Assembly: GCF_022682495.2 (NCBI RefSeq)
Contig: NC_071394.1
Location: forward strand, 28,182,470 to 28,246,469
Reading direction: 5' to 3'
Length of the DNA stretch: 64,000 nt
From: Desmodus rotundus
Taxonomy: Eukaryota; Chordata; Mammalia; Chiroptera; Phyllostomidae
In this document: piece by piece, positions 1 through 11,639 of the stretch
Position numbering within the stretch: position 1 is the first letter of the stretch
Layout of the letters: the number at the start of each line of letters is the position of its first letter
Position numbers and translations under genes: made by a program
Notes under the pieces: model-generated
Told to the model about the DNA's origin: nothing
What the model saw: the letters and a program-made list of their open reading frames with translations, nothing else
Databases searched by the model: none

Positions 1-340
1 GGTGGGAATGTCCTGGATGAAGATCTCTCTCTTAAAGCTGGAGATAGCAAGGCCAGCCTTTTCCTGTGGTCCGACACCCCCTGTGGGGGTGCTGCACCAG
101 ATTCCCAAGATCCTGGGCCAGGAGCATGTGAGCAAACCACACTTCTGCCCCACCCAGCAGGGGTGCTTTCAGACTTTGCCTTCAGTACTCATGCTTACAG
201 TATTGTCAGGGACTATAGCTTTTCATAGTTGTTTTTTTTTTTTTTCCTGTTGTTTCTGTTAAATTTTGGCTTGAATGACATGTTTCATGCTTATGAGGTC
301 CACTTTTTGCTTTCTACTTTATACTTTTACTCCTCATGGT
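1..340. other. Unclassified, moderately GC-rich segment with a T-run
   Basis: The first 210 bp are richer in G+C than the intron around them and read like the edge of an interspersed repeat cut by the window start. A T-run lies at 233-245. I could not name a family, and the short open frame here has no recognisable protein features. Confidence 0.3.
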
Positions 341-341
341 A

Positions 342-817
342 ATTTCCTGGGACTACTATAACAAATAGCACAAATTTGGCGGCTTAAAACAACAGAATTA
401 TATTCTCACAATTTGGGGGACCAGAAGTCCAACAATCAAGGTGTTTATAGGGCTGCACTCGCTGCAGAGGGTCTAAAGGAGAATCCATTTTTTGTCTCTC
501 TCAACTTTTGGCGGCTGCCGGCATCCGTGGCGTGCTTGGATTGTAGCGGCATCACTTCCCTCTCTGCCTGCATCTTCATACTACCTTCTGTGCTGTGTGT
601 GTGTGTCTTGTCTCCTTTTGTCTGTCTCAGATTTTCTTCTGCTTTTCTCTTAAAAGGGCATTTGGGTAATCCAGCACGATAGTCTTCTTTTAAGATCCTT
701 AACTTAAATATATCTACAAAGATCCCTTTATTCCAAATGAGATCACATTCAGATGTTCTGGGGATTGGGATGTGGACATATTTTGGGGGGGAACATTGTT
801 CAACTCAGTATACCCCC
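342..817 (-). mobile_element. MLT1-like LTR (ERVL-MaLR), antisense, probably solo
   Basis: Landmarks of the MLT1 family appear in antisense order: 'ctataacaaatagcac', then 'ggcttaaaacaacagaa' with 'attctcacaatttg', then 'ccagaagtcca', a C/T-rich centre, 'aaaagggcatttggg', and finally 'gagatcacattcagatg' and 'ttttgggggggaacattgttcaactcagta'-like text split across about 785-815. No internal gag or pol region flanks it, so it is probably a solo LTR or relic. The exact MLT1 subfamily is not determined. Confidence 0.72.
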
Positions 818-902
818 TATGATCTATTTTCTTCGCTTAAGTTACATATATTTTAAAATTAATAATGACCGATTTCAGGACATATCTCCTTGCTTTCTAT
901 TG

Positions 903-966
903 TCATTTTTTATTGTGGTAAAATATACATAACATAAAAACTAGCATTTTAACCATTTTTAAATAT
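903..966 (-). mobile_element. L1M fragment (antisense 3'-end segment)
   Basis: The text 'ttattgtggtaaaatatac', 'ataacataaaa' and 'ttttaaccatttttaa' is the antisense of the well-known end of old L1M elements. The fragment stops at the TA where the mariner terminal repeat begins, so the mariner probably inserted into it. The same motif recurs near 12.5 and 28.3 kb. Confidence 0.7.
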
Positions 967-967
967 A

Positions 968-1122
968 TTGGGTTGGCCAAAATGTCCATCATATTTAAAA
1001 TAAAAGACACATTTTTCATTTTCACCAATGACTTGTTGATTTGGATATTTTGAGTATGTTGGCTATCTCCTGTGTGGTATAATGGTGATTGTTCTCAATT
1101 AATATGTCTACTTGACTAAGAC
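968..1122 (-). mobile_element. Mariner terminal fragment (TTGGGTTGGCCAAAA-type inverted repeat)
   Basis: The fragment starts right after a TA dinucleotide with ttgggttggccaaaa, a mariner terminal inverted repeat also known from ruminant genomes. It continues with 'ttttcattttcaccaatgac' and 'gttggctatctcctgtgtgg', which is antisense transposase 3' sequence. The other end is missing: the 5'-truncated L1 begins at about 1123. It is a different mariner family from the one at 39.3-40.0 kb. Confidence 0.72.
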
Positions 1123-2730
1123 AATCTACAGATTCAGTGCAGTTCCTATTAAGATACCAGTGGCATATTTCACAGAACTAGAACAAATATTCTAAAATTT
1201 ATATAGAACCACAAAAGGCCCTGAATAGCAGTAGCAATCTTGAGAGAGAAGAAAAAAGTAGGAGGAATCATGCTACCCAATATCAAACTATACTACAAGG
1301 CATAGTAATCAAAACAGCCTGGAAATGGCATAAAAAAAAACCCAGACATATAGATCAGTGGAACAGAGTAGAGAGCTGGAAAGAAACCCATGCCTTTATA
1401 GTCAATTAATATTTGACAAAGGAGGCAAAAACATATAATGGGCTAAGATAGTTTATTTAATATCTAGTGTTGGGAAAATCCGACAGATACATGAAAAAAA
1501 AGAAACTAGACCACTTTCTTACACTACACACAAGAATAAACTCAAAATGGATTACAGACTTAAGTGTTAGACTTGAAATCATAAAAATCCTAGAAGAAAA
1601 CATAGTAAAATCTCAGACATTTCTTGTAGCAACATTTTTTCTGATATATCTTCTCAGGCAAAGAAAAAAAAATAAAAATAAGCAAACAGGACTACATCAA
1701 ACTAAAAAGTTTTTTTCACAGCAAAGGAAACCATCAACTAAATGAAATGGGAGAACATACTCGCTGATACATCTAATAAGGGGTTAATATCCAAAATTTA
1801 TAAAGAACTTTTAAAACTCAACAGCCAGCCCAAACAATCCATTTAAAAAATGGGCAAAAGACCTGAATAGACAGTTCACCAAATAGGACATACAGATGGC
1901 CAATAGTTACGTGAAAAGATGCTCAACATCACGAATCATCAGAGAAATGCAAATTAAAACCATAATGAGATGTCACCTCACACCTGTCAGAATGTGGTTC
2001 CGAAATGGCTATTGATGATAGCTGTTTTCTTCAAATGGCTATCACCAATAAATTAACAAACAGCAAGTGTTAATGAGGATGTGGTAAAAGTGGAGTCCTT
2101 GTGCACTGTGGGTGGGAGTGCAGACTGGTGCAGCCACTGTGGAAAGCAGTATGAGTTTCCTCAAAAAGTTAAAAATGAAACTGCCTTATGACCCAGCAAT
2201 TCCACTTCTGGGAGTTTATCCAAAGAAACCTGAAACACTAACTTGAAAGAACATAAGCACCCCTATGTTGATTGCAGTGTTGTTTACAGTAGCCCAGATT
2301 GGGAAGCAGCTCAAGTGTCCTTCAGTAGATGAGTGGATAAAAGTACTATGGTACATTTATACAGTGGAATACTACTCAGCCATAAAAGAGAATATTTTAC
2401 CATTTGCAACAGCATGGATGGACCTGGAGAACATTATATAAGTGAAATAAGCCAGTCAGAGAAAGACACGTACCATATGATTTCACCCATATGTGGATGT
2501 AATGAACAAAGTGAACTGACAAGCAAAATAGACTCCTAGATAGAGAGTGGGATGACAGCTCTGGGGGGAGGGTTAAAGGGGTAGAGGAGCAAAAAAGGAA
2601 GAGAGAAAGAACTTCTGAGCACAGAAAACTGTGGTGATTGCGGGAGGGAGGGGTTGGTGAGGTGGAAGAGGGTATGGGGGGATAAATAGTAATGGAAAAA
2701 TACAATAAAAATTATGTAAAAAAAAAATTT
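1123..2730 (+). mobile_element. L1 LINE, 5'-truncated, sense, with 3' UTR and poly(A)
   Basis: About 1.4 kb of ORF2 3' sequence is followed by a G-rich 3' UTR (2540-2690) and an A-tract at about 2718-2727. Diagnostic phrases are 'cagtggcatatttcacagaac', 'gaaatgcaaattaaaacc' and 'tatgacccagcaattccac'. The ORF2 frame is broken by many stops, so it is dead. The truncation point lies well inside ORF2, after the reverse transcriptase domain. It is similar in layout to the 3' half of the mosaic at 38-39.3 kb, but unlike that copy it keeps its 3' UTR. No clear target-site duplication was found. Confidence 0.9.
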
Positions 2731-3084
2731 TAATGACATCTTAGTAATGAGACCTAACACTCTTGAAACTTATGTGCCATGTAATTGTATGTATTTCTAT
2801 GGTGGGACATAACTATGTTTCCATGACTATAAAATTTAATGACTAATATTAAAATATTTTTGAGTTAGTATTAATCTTAAAGTGGAAGAAATGCATATTC
2901 TGATGTGGAGGCAGGGAAGTCAAACTCTGGGTCAGTTGGAGAGTGTTTCTGCTGTCCTTCATTGGTTATTTTACGTCAGAGAAACTAATGTTGTTTAACT
3001 GTGGATGTTTGATTTTTCAGGGCAGGTACCCTGGGATTCTCTTCTGTATTCTTTTGCGTCTGTTCGTCTTTCCTTTATTTCTTT

Positions 3085-3200
3085 CTACAAGTATTTAGTG
3101 CACACTTGTCATGAGGCAGCTGGACTTTGAGGGCATAGCGGTAAGCACAGCAGATGTGTTTCCTGTTCTCTCGGAGCTTCAGGTCCAGTGGTAATTAGAA
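3085..3200 (-). mobile_element. L2 fragment, antisense
   Basis: 'agtatttagtgcacacttgtc' followed by 'gcggtaagcacagcag' and 'ctcggagcttcaggtcc' matches the antisense L2 3' end ('tattgagcgcctactatgtgcc ... ggagctcac'). It is heavily diverged. Confidence 0.5.
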
Positions 3201-3420
3201 CTCTAATGTTAGAATTATTTAGCTTTCCTTTTGTGTGGGTTTGTAGGGGGGATATGTGTTCAGTTTTTGGAATATAAGACCATACGCTGTTACAACATTT
3301 ATTTAATTTTATGTATGTATGTTACAGATTATATAGGATCATATGGCTATAGGTGAGAATTTTATGACTTTTTCATTTCATATATCACTTTTTTTTCCCT
3401 TGAACTTCTCATTTTCCTTT

Positions 3421-3540
3421 TAAAAAATTTTTATTTATTTATTTCTAGAAAGAGGGAAAGGAAGGGAGAAAGAGAGGGAGAGAAACAACAATGTGTGGTT
3501 GCCTCTCACATGCCCCCTGGGGACCTGGCCCGCAACCCAG

Positions 3541-3576
<36 letters not shown>

Positions 3577-3629
3577 ATTGGGAATTGAAGCAGCCACTCT
3601 TCAGTCCCCTGAGCCACACCAGCCAGGGC
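3421..3629 (-). mobile_element. Ves-type SINE, antisense, with internal GT microsatellite
   Basis: It runs from the T-rich tail (tttttatttatttattt) through a purine-rich GAAAGAGAGGGAG block and 'tgtggttgcctctcacatgc' to the head 'gagccacaccagccagggc'. The tRNA-related part has been replaced or expanded by a (GT)n run at 3542-3573. The short open frames over this region are translations of the microsatellite. Confidence 0.88.
3542..3573. repeat. (GT)n microsatellite inside a SINE
   Basis: About 16 uninterrupted GT units lie where other antisense copies in this window carry 'ccaggcatgtgccctgactg'. It is likely polymorphic in length. Confidence 0.95.
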
Positions 3630-4785
3630 TTTTCTTCTTCTTCTTCCTGTTCCCGCCTTTACTTCTTTTGTTCCCTGTGCCCTGACTGCACGTGTACGTG
3701 AGCGCTTACATGCTCCCTTTACCACCTCTGCTTTTCTTTCCTTATGCTTTTGTTTCTTTTCATATTGCCTTTTTTCTTCCCCGTCTATCCCCTACATTTT
3801 CCTGCCTCATTATTTTAGGCGATAGTCTGATTCTAGTAATCACATTTTCAGATCACAAACAGCCAAGGATCCAGAGGAGTAGGGCAAATTGGATCATTGG
3901 AGAATTTCAGTACTGCTTCCAGAACATATGGTTTTTAACTCTATTTGAAAGTTAAAGAGTTTTTCTGCCCTGTGGTCCTAATACATGAGGGAGTACCAAG
4001 CATTCCAACCCCTAAATTGGGGGTTAAGGTTTATTACAGTGACAGTTTCAACATTTTTTGTCCAGTTGGAGTTACTATTTTTGAAGAGATGAACAAGGAA
4101 GGAGAACACAATGCGCAGATCTCCACTTCTCCTGGTTGAGCTTGCTGAGCTCACCCCGGAGGGTTTCGCAGGGAAGACACATTCCCACTGTTAATTTATA
4201 TTCAAACCTGACAGTGGGTGTTGCCAAGTGCTCTGCAAACCTTGTTAGTTTGGTAACTATTGAGGAAACAATCGTCATTTTCCTACTGACGTACAAATTA
4301 CATGGGTATATCATTAGTATTGGAGACATTTTTTATTAACTATTACAGTAAGAATCATTGAAAAAGAATTATATTGGAATCCATCTTTTTAAGATTTTAA
4401 TGTGGGATACTGACAGAGGCAATATTTCTCTGTATTGGTGTGGGAGCACTTAAAGGAGAGAATTTAAACTGATTTAGTAATGACTGAAAGATGGCATTTC
4501 ATTTCAGGCTTTTTTGACTGGGGTCGCAGTGGGAAATATATTTCACGTTGTGACCCACTCTGTGCGTGCGCACGTAGAGCAGAGGCTGTCTTTGCTGTCT
4601 GTGATCCATTCCGATTTCTGTCTTACCAGTCAGGTCTCACTCTCTCTCCTTTCATTCTGTTTCATCCTTTCCTTCCAAAATGTAGGTGGTTCAAATCTGT
4701 TAAATCGATTTCATGACCAGTATTAGTTTGTAACTTGCATTTGTAAAGGAAAAAAAAAATCACTGAGCCAGGCTTTGGAAGTCAA
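3630..4785. other. Intron without recognised features
   Basis: The segment is C/T-rich near 3640-3800 and otherwise plain AT-rich sequence. I see no repeat family, gene or RNA. Confidence 0.5.
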
Positions 4786-4787
4786 AT

Positions 4788-4990
4788 TCTTCTAATCCAT
4801 AATGCTTCCATTGATGCCATATAGTAGTAGTGTGACCTGGTGTTTGAGATTTTGAGTCCTGAAACAATTTTATTATCTATGAGTTAGTTTGAAAGCATTC
4901 TGTGTCCATTTCAGAGACTTATGTAAATGAGCAATATTTGTAAAATGCTAAATACCATAAAAATATTAGGTAGCATTATTAAGTTACTTT
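4788..4990 (-). mobile_element. MIR SINE, antisense, diverged
   Basis: 'gtgtgacctggtgtttgag', 'ttttattatctatgagtt' and 'gtaaaatgctaaataccat' follow the order of the antisense MIR core and 3' end ('gtgtgaccttgggcaag ... cctcatctgtaaaatg ... taaagcgcttagcac'). Confidence 0.5.
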
Positions 4991-6045
4991 TCAAGTCTCA
5001 CATTGAGACAGTATGTTCAAGTTCTTGCAAGAGGGTTCCTATTTATTAATATTTACTATCTTCACTTAAGGAGCTTTTGGCTGTGGAAAGGATCAGGCAG
5101 CTGCCTTAACATCGTTTCAGGTTGTCGAGCAGAGTTGAAGACATTGGCACTTGACACAGTACCCAGGGGAGTTTTCTGCCAACCAAGAGAGGTTGCTGAA
5201 AGCTTGTAAGCCCTTATGGCTGCTGAGATGACGTCTATAGCCTTTACTGAAAAAATATGGAAATAAGGAGCCCATGAGGACAGAGATACATATGGGCACT
5301 CTCTTTTCTAGCCTCAGGCCATCAGTGAATTTAGATGTTTTCTACTTCATTTTCACTATGCGCGAGCCCAGTGATGGAAACCGTGATTCACAGGAGAGTT
5401 GAATGAGCTTTCTCTGGGGCAGAGAATTCAGTGAGTGGAATCCCAGAAATTGTATTTAAATTTTGGTGTTTGTGCAGATGTGCATTTTTCTGGTGGTAGA
5501 ATTCATAATTTTCATCAAATGAAAACAGGGATTCCTTGAAACAAGAGTTTCTTGACCCCAAAAGATTGAGAACTGTGGCTCTCAAAATCGATGACCCTCG
5601 AGAGTTTTAAGTCATATTGTATATTTAGAGTATAGTCTTGTTTATTCTTTACTTTATAACAGCATATCACTGTTCTGTGTTTTAAATATGTATATATATG
5701 TCATCTATATGATTCTCCCCCCCCATAGTCTTTTACTTCTAGCAAGGGGATAGTTTTAGGTTTGTCTAGTTACTGTCCAAAGTTTCTCATTCCACTGTTT
5801 TAAAAAAAGTCTTTCTCTGAATTCTCTTATCACTTCTTAACTTACTGTGTGTTATCATAGTTATTATGTGGTCTTATTTCCCCTAGTAGATCTAAGTTTT
5901 AAATGCAAGTGTGTTTAATTTCATCTTTGTGTGTCTAGTTGAACCTAGCAGAGTGACCTACACCTAAGAGCATCAATAAATATTTTTGTTCAGTATGTGC
6001 TCAATTACCTTTCCTATCTCAAAGATACTTCTTGAATGTTAATAT

Positions 6046-6261
6046 AGTTTTTAAAAATTTTATTTATTGATATCAGAGAGAGAGAGGAAGGGAGGGCAGA
6101 GAGAGAGAGAGAAAGAGAGAGAGGGAGAGATTTGTTGTTCTACTTATTTATACATTCATTCAGTGATGTTTTTGTATGTGTCCTAACCGGGGATTGAACC
6201 CACAGCCTTGGCATATGGGGACGATGCTCTAACCAACTGAGCCACCCAGTCAAGGCTGGGG
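6046..6261 (-). mobile_element. Ves-related SINE (second subtype), antisense, with target-site duplication
   Basis: A T-rich tail (ttttatttattga), a long GA-rich block, then 'tttgttgttctacttattta' and a tRNA-like head 'ggggattgaacccacagcc ... gagccacccagtcaaggc'. It is flanked by the 9-bp direct repeat tgttaatat at 6037-6045 and 6262-6270. The 'ttgttctacttatttatacattcat' middle, also seen in sense near 32.5 kb, marks a subtype distinct from the 'cacatcgatg' copies. Confidence 0.88.
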
Positions 6262-6270
6262 TGTTAATAT

Positions 6271-9200
6271 TGAAATCTGGGAAGCTCACATTCTTCTTTC
6301 TTACAATAATAATTTTGTGTTTTTATCAGAGTAACAGTGAAATAAACTAAGAAATGAAAGTGAGTAAATGATAATTAAATACAACTTGAAAGGCCTGTCG
6401 TCACTTTTTGCTTGACTTTCAAACTTATACTAAGCACAGTTTGTTTATTTAAAACTTAAATTTAAAATTGATATAATTCATATACCTTTTTATGTACTTT
6501 AGATCCTGTTCCCTTGTTGAGGAAGATCAGAAAGACTAGTGTGAGCACCCTTATAGTGTTGGCTTCTGGATAGTAGCTTTGTTTGCTAATGTGGATATAA
6601 TTGCTAAGCCTTGTTGAAGACTTATATTTTAAGAGCAATTGTATAGACTTAACTATATTGACCTCAGTTAAGTTTTGTTTTGTTTTTACACTAGCTATAG
6701 AAACTTTTTAGGCTAGAGACCTGAGCTGACATTTATTTTAGAGACATGTATCTGGGAGTATGTGTGTTAGGAGGTTGAGAGGTATCTGAGAACAGGCATT
6801 GACTCTGTAATTTCAAGTGTATAATACTGACAAATTTATACTGTTTTTAGAAGAAATGGTATCTACAGCAAAGGTGACTTTTGAAATTACAGCTGGACAG
6901 ACATTTAAAAAAATGATGATAGATAAGACATACCTGACTTTAAAAAATTGTGTTTTAGTTAAATTCCTGCAGGGTAGAATTCTTTAGCCGTCTTAGCAAA
7001 CTATATTAATCACAGATTAATGATTTGATTATGTTAACTTTGTTTTCAGTAAACTCTTACATAAATAGAATCATCTTTATTACATCTGGGATCATTTAAA
7101 TAGCATAATTACAGTGTAGTTGTGCTGTGTAATGAAAGGTAAGGGATAAACGATCAGAGGTGACTATAAGCATTGCAGTAAGTGACTTATAAACTGAAGG
7201 TCACCATTTTAATTGGAAGGTTTGTGAATCTCTTAAACTCTGTAATCAAATGAATGATATCAAAGGAAGAAGTAATTTAACATAACAATTGTGGCTTACA
7301 CTGAACATATGTTCCTGTTAATAAGTTGCATTATGGTGTTTAAGGAATTGTATGTAGTTAGTACATTTTGGTTCATTTGATACCCACAGTTTTTCTTAAT
7401 TTTTATTAGTGAGTTGTTACAGTGGTTAACAAGGAATACACAGATTTAAGTTGCAATAGTTTTCCCAGGGTTATATGATCTAACTTCACAAGCTTCTTGG
7501 ACATATGTAGATGCTTTTCTATTTTGCTGTAGTTATGACATACAATTGATATAGGCAAGCATGAAAGCTTGGGCAAATTTTCCCATTGCTTTTTCTGGAT
7601 CTTGCTCAGGTTCTGTGGTATTTATGTAAAGCACAATTTTGTTACTTGGGAATGCATGTTGAAATTATCATGTGCACTATTTTGCTGTAGGCCTGTTGGC
7701 ATTGCCACAAAGGTAATGCACTGCCAGTAGGCCATTTCCTTGTCGGCTGCATTTACAATTTAATAGAAATATTACATGACTTTTTAAACAAGTGTTTTGG
7801 CAGGGAGGAAATGGTAGATTCCATACAAACAAGCATAGCTTCCTTTCCTTAACCACACTCCAGCTACTCAAGAAATTGTACTTGATTTCAAGTTTGGAGG
7901 TTTTGGGGTAGAATGGGAAGTCAGGTTGAAATAAGAATGACATTGATATTTACTATAAAATAGTTATGTATTTTTAACTGCTGGGTTTTATTACATACAG
8001 TTTCAGTGAGTGACAACCAATATATTTCTGAATTAGAGCTGAAGTTATTTATATGTAGTTCACCTGACTGGGAATATCTGGTTTTGATTGGTTGAAAAGG
8101 TCAGGACCACCAGATAGGCTCAAAGATGATAGTATTGGTTTTTGTACATTTTTTAAAACTCGTTTGGCTTTGCTGTGTAAATTGGTCCTTCGTGACCTTT
8201 GCCTAAGCAGTACTTCTTTTATATCAACTATGATTGTATCCTGAGGACAAATCACTTTGGGAATTAAAGAATATGGAAAGAAAATATGTAGACTTGTTAG
8301 CCTTGACAGAAAATGTAATGAATTCCCAGTCTTCCCAAAAGATGGTCAGTGTGTTTTTGTTCTCTATTATATATTTCAAACTTTAAAAGGTCACGTTTGC
8401 AATTCTTTTAAACTTGGATGTTAGTCCATTCTATCCCACTCTTCTTACGTGATGTAGTTCTTTGGATCTTAAATCATTTGCAGTTTTGTATAAAATGCCG
8501 ACTTCTTTAATTCTAAAGTACTTTATAGTTTTGGAAACTGTCAAAAAAAGCACTTTGCTTTTCAGTCTTCATTGCGGCCACATTCTATTGTACTTTCTAG
8601 TGTAGATCCCAGCTTTTTTCTGTAGGGAAAGAGAACAGTTTATATTTAGGCCTGTCCCTTTTTCTTATTGCTTCTGACTCCTTTGCCAGCTTACCTGGCA
8701 GCTGTAGTAAGTTATGCTGCTGTGGTGTGGTAGAGACTGGCATTGGGTGTGTTCTTATAGCCATCACAGCATTGGCTTTTGTTATTTTCCATGTTTTAGT
8801 TTGTTGGTAATGGACATATGGACATCATATGTTCCACAGAGTACTGTATGAAGCCAATTTGAACTGTTTCCATTTGCCTCAAGTCCAATCATGATATTTA
8901 TTTTTCCATGGCACTTACCCAGATTATCCATACCTCCTGCTTAGCTTGTGTCACTGCCACCATGGACCGCATTTCTTCTGATTGCCTTCATTTTTTCACA
9001 GTATCCGATTGCCTAGTCCCTCTTTGCTTTCTTTGCACAGCCTTGATTGATGTTTATAAATTATCCCCAAGATCTCTTAGATAACACATACTCAGGTGCA
9101 TAGTAGTATGATATTCAGCTTGTTTTTTGTTTATACACAAGGAAAGTTTTATATCCAGCTTCGTAGACTGGAAGTAAATATTTTAGTGGAAAACTTAGAA

Positions 9201-9515
9201 GAGTGTTGCTTACTTTTTAGTATCAACAATAGTAGCAGTGTGATCGATCTCCTAGAGTCCCTTTGATGTATAAAAGCAGGTCATAAGTTTTATTCCTAAA
9301 TTTTGGAAGGAAGATCCTAGATGCTTCCTCCTTTTAGGCTTGAAAAAATATGACTGCATTATTGTTTACCACAATGTTTTAGCCCTTTGTTAAAGTCATT
9401 TTATGTATTGATTTTTGGAAGAGGAAAAATGAGTTGATTTTACTTCATGACATTCAGTGAGCCAAATACTACTGTGACTGGGCAGCTTTGGCCTTACACA
9501 GCAATGGGTATATTC
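6271..9515. other. Unique intron, no recognised repeats or genes
   Basis: More than 3 kb of AT-rich single-copy-looking sequence. No SINE, LINE or LTR signature, splice-flanked coding exon or RNA gene could be recognised. Repeat-poor intervals of this size sometimes hold conserved non-coding elements, but alignment to other mammals would be needed to say so. Confidence 0.5.
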
Positions 9516-10165
9516 ATTCATTCAACAGCTATCACTGAGCGCCTACTGTGTATTAGGGGCTACTTCAGGTGCTGAGGATGCAGCAGTAAAAACAAAATCT
9601 TTTATTGAGCTTTTATTATAAAAAGGGAGAGAGCTAAATACCATGTTAGATAGTAGTAGGTCCTACAAAAGAAAGAATAAAAGTAGGAAAGCAAGATAGG
9701 AAATCTCAGGGGTGGGATGGAGTGGTTGACACATTGGAAGTGTCTATTCTCACTGAGAAGAATAGACACTTCTATAAAAACTTGAAGGAAATGTGGATAC
9801 CTGGGTGCAGAATACACGTGATAGAGGCAATTGATAGCAATTTTGGTGGTCTTGAAGTTGGAGTATGCATGGCAACTCCTGGTGCAGATTATGGAGGCTT
9901 GGTACATACTTAGGCTTTTATTTTCAATGAGAAGAGAAGTCACTGAGGATTTCTGAGTAGCAAATTTACATGAGAATAGCCTGAAGAATTTTAAGGGTGG
10001 AATCAAATAAACCAGTATAGGAGACTTGTATAAACCAAGCAAGAAATGATGGTGACTTGGATGAGGATGTCAGAGTCAGTGAAACTAGTGAAAAGTAGTT
10101 GGTTTCTGGTATATTTTGAAAATGGATTAACAAGATTTGTTGATGGGTCAGGTACATGAGAACAT
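9516..10165 (-). mobile_element. L2 LINE 3' region, antisense
   Basis: It opens with 'attcattcattcaacagct' and 'gagcgcctactgtgtatta', the antisense of the L2 3' terminus. It goes on with 'gctgaggatgcagcagtaaa', 'gagcttttattataa' and, further in, 'gaaatgatggtgacttggatg' and 'aacaagatttgttgatgggtc', all in the order seen in long antisense L2 copies. The 146-residue frame on the minus strand over this part is not a gene. Confidence 0.7.
9737..9772. repeat. Perfect 14-bp inverted repeat (hairpin)
   Basis: The arm gaagtgtctattct (9737-9750) pairs exactly with agaatagacacttc (9759-9772) around an 8-nt loop. It lies inside the antisense L2. Confidence 0.9.
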
Positions 10166-10408
10166 TGTCAATGATGAAAAGTTAAATAGCTTTGGAAGAT
10201 TGTTTTCTCCATTCTATCAAAACATGAGGCAGAAACTTGAATGGAATGTAGAGTTTATTCTCCCAGAAAGCCCAACTACAAATGTAATGTTTATTGTAGA
10301 AGGGAAGGAAGGTGTAAAGAAAGCAAAGTATAGAGAAGAAAATAAAAATCACTTGCACTTGTTCTATGTAGAGATTTACAGTTAATGCTTTATATGTGAT
10401 ACTCCTGT

Positions 10409-10512
10409 TTGCTTTGCATATATATATATATACACATTATATATATCTATCTATATACCTATATCTATCTACATATCTATATATCAATATATATACATAT
10501 ATATATATATAA
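10409..10512. repeat. AT-rich microsatellite (TA)n / (TATC)n
   Basis: About 100 bp of alternating TA with TATC, TACA and TATACC interruptions. It is imperfect, so probably old but still slippage-prone. Confidence 0.95.
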
Positions 10513-10875
10513 TAACCATGAGGACATACCATTTTTAACCAGAACTGGCATTATGGGATTATATTACTTTCTAATTTTCATTTAGTGCTATATCTTGATA
10601 ATTTCCCTATATCCTTAAGTTTTGTGCGCCTTAAAATATTTTTTAAATTTCTTAAATTAAGTAATTTCATATGTATTTTGCTTTTATGATTAAGCTTTAA
10701 AATGAGTAGCTTTCTTTTGGCAAAAGGGAACAACTGAGGTAAAGAAACCATTGCTAGTCAATAATCCTAAAAAGTTTAAAAATGTCCTTGGTCTTAATTT
10801 CATACCAATAAATTACCTTTCATTAATTATCACAAATTATACTTTTAAAGAATAAAGAATATAAGTAATCTGACC

Positions 10876-11089
10876 TTTTTTAAAGTAATTTTTAAAGATC
10901 ATTTATTTATAGACAGAAGGGTAGGGAGGTGGAGAGGGAGAGAAGCATCAATGTGTGGTTGCTTCTCATGCACCCCCAGCACCAGGGACCTGGCCCACAA
11001 TCCAGGCATATGCCCTGACTGAGAATCGAACCTGCGACCCTTTTGTTCCCAGGCCGGCGCTCAATCTACTGAGCCATACTAGTCAGGGC
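10876..11089 (-). mobile_element. Ves SINE, antisense
   Basis: T-rich tail, 'gagagaagcatcaatgtgtg', 'ggttgcttctcatgcacccc', 'ccctgactgagaatcgaac' and head 'gagccatactagtcagggc'. Short flanking repeats around tctgac (about 10871 and 11094) are compatible with a target-site duplication. Confidence 0.9.
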
Positions 11090-11639
11090 ATATTCTGACA
11101 ACTTTTAAATTAAGATATAATATATAAGTTTTCTGTGGATTTTATATGTGTTTCTTTTCTACAAATGTTATTTTTATACAAAAATTTTAAAACTCTCTTC
11201 CAAAGAAAATTGTTTTTTGAGCCTAAAGAAACTGATACTTACACTGCAATTTATACATCCTATCTTTTACTTTGTATCAGTAAGCAGTCTTAACCAGCTG
11301 AATGATTGCATCAAGCCTAAATAATTAACCATATCAGAAAGCATGCAATTAATAACGAACAGATTGTTAGATACTTCCTTCAGCAGTACAGCCATTTACA
11401 AAAGAAAACATTCTAAATGTTTTTTTCATTTAAAATGTATTTCACCTGCCAAAAAATACAAATGTGGTTTTCTTAACCTTGAACATATATGCGTGTGTAG
11501 TAGGGAAGCATTCCGACAATTGCCAACTAATTAGTTTTGGGGGTAAGTGGAATTGTTCTCCAACTACCTGACTTCTTCTAGTATCTTTTGTACTGCTGGT
11601 ATTATGCATTTATAAAATATTCTGCAAAGTTTCAAGAAG

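Noticed and set aside
3491..3701. Frames with poly Val-Cys or His-Thr stretches
   Set aside because: They are translations of the (GT)n microsatellite in a SINE.
9602..10042. Longest open frame in the window (146 codons, minus strand)
   Set aside because: It overlaps an antisense L2 and includes part of the 9737-9772 hairpin. It has no domain, no splice or promoter context and biased composition.
10906..11089. Possible tRNA gene (A/B-box-like text in SINE heads, here and in the other copies)
   Set aside because: The B-box-like 'ggttcgattcc' text belongs to tRNA-derived SINEs. No cloverleaf with anticodon stem can be completed.
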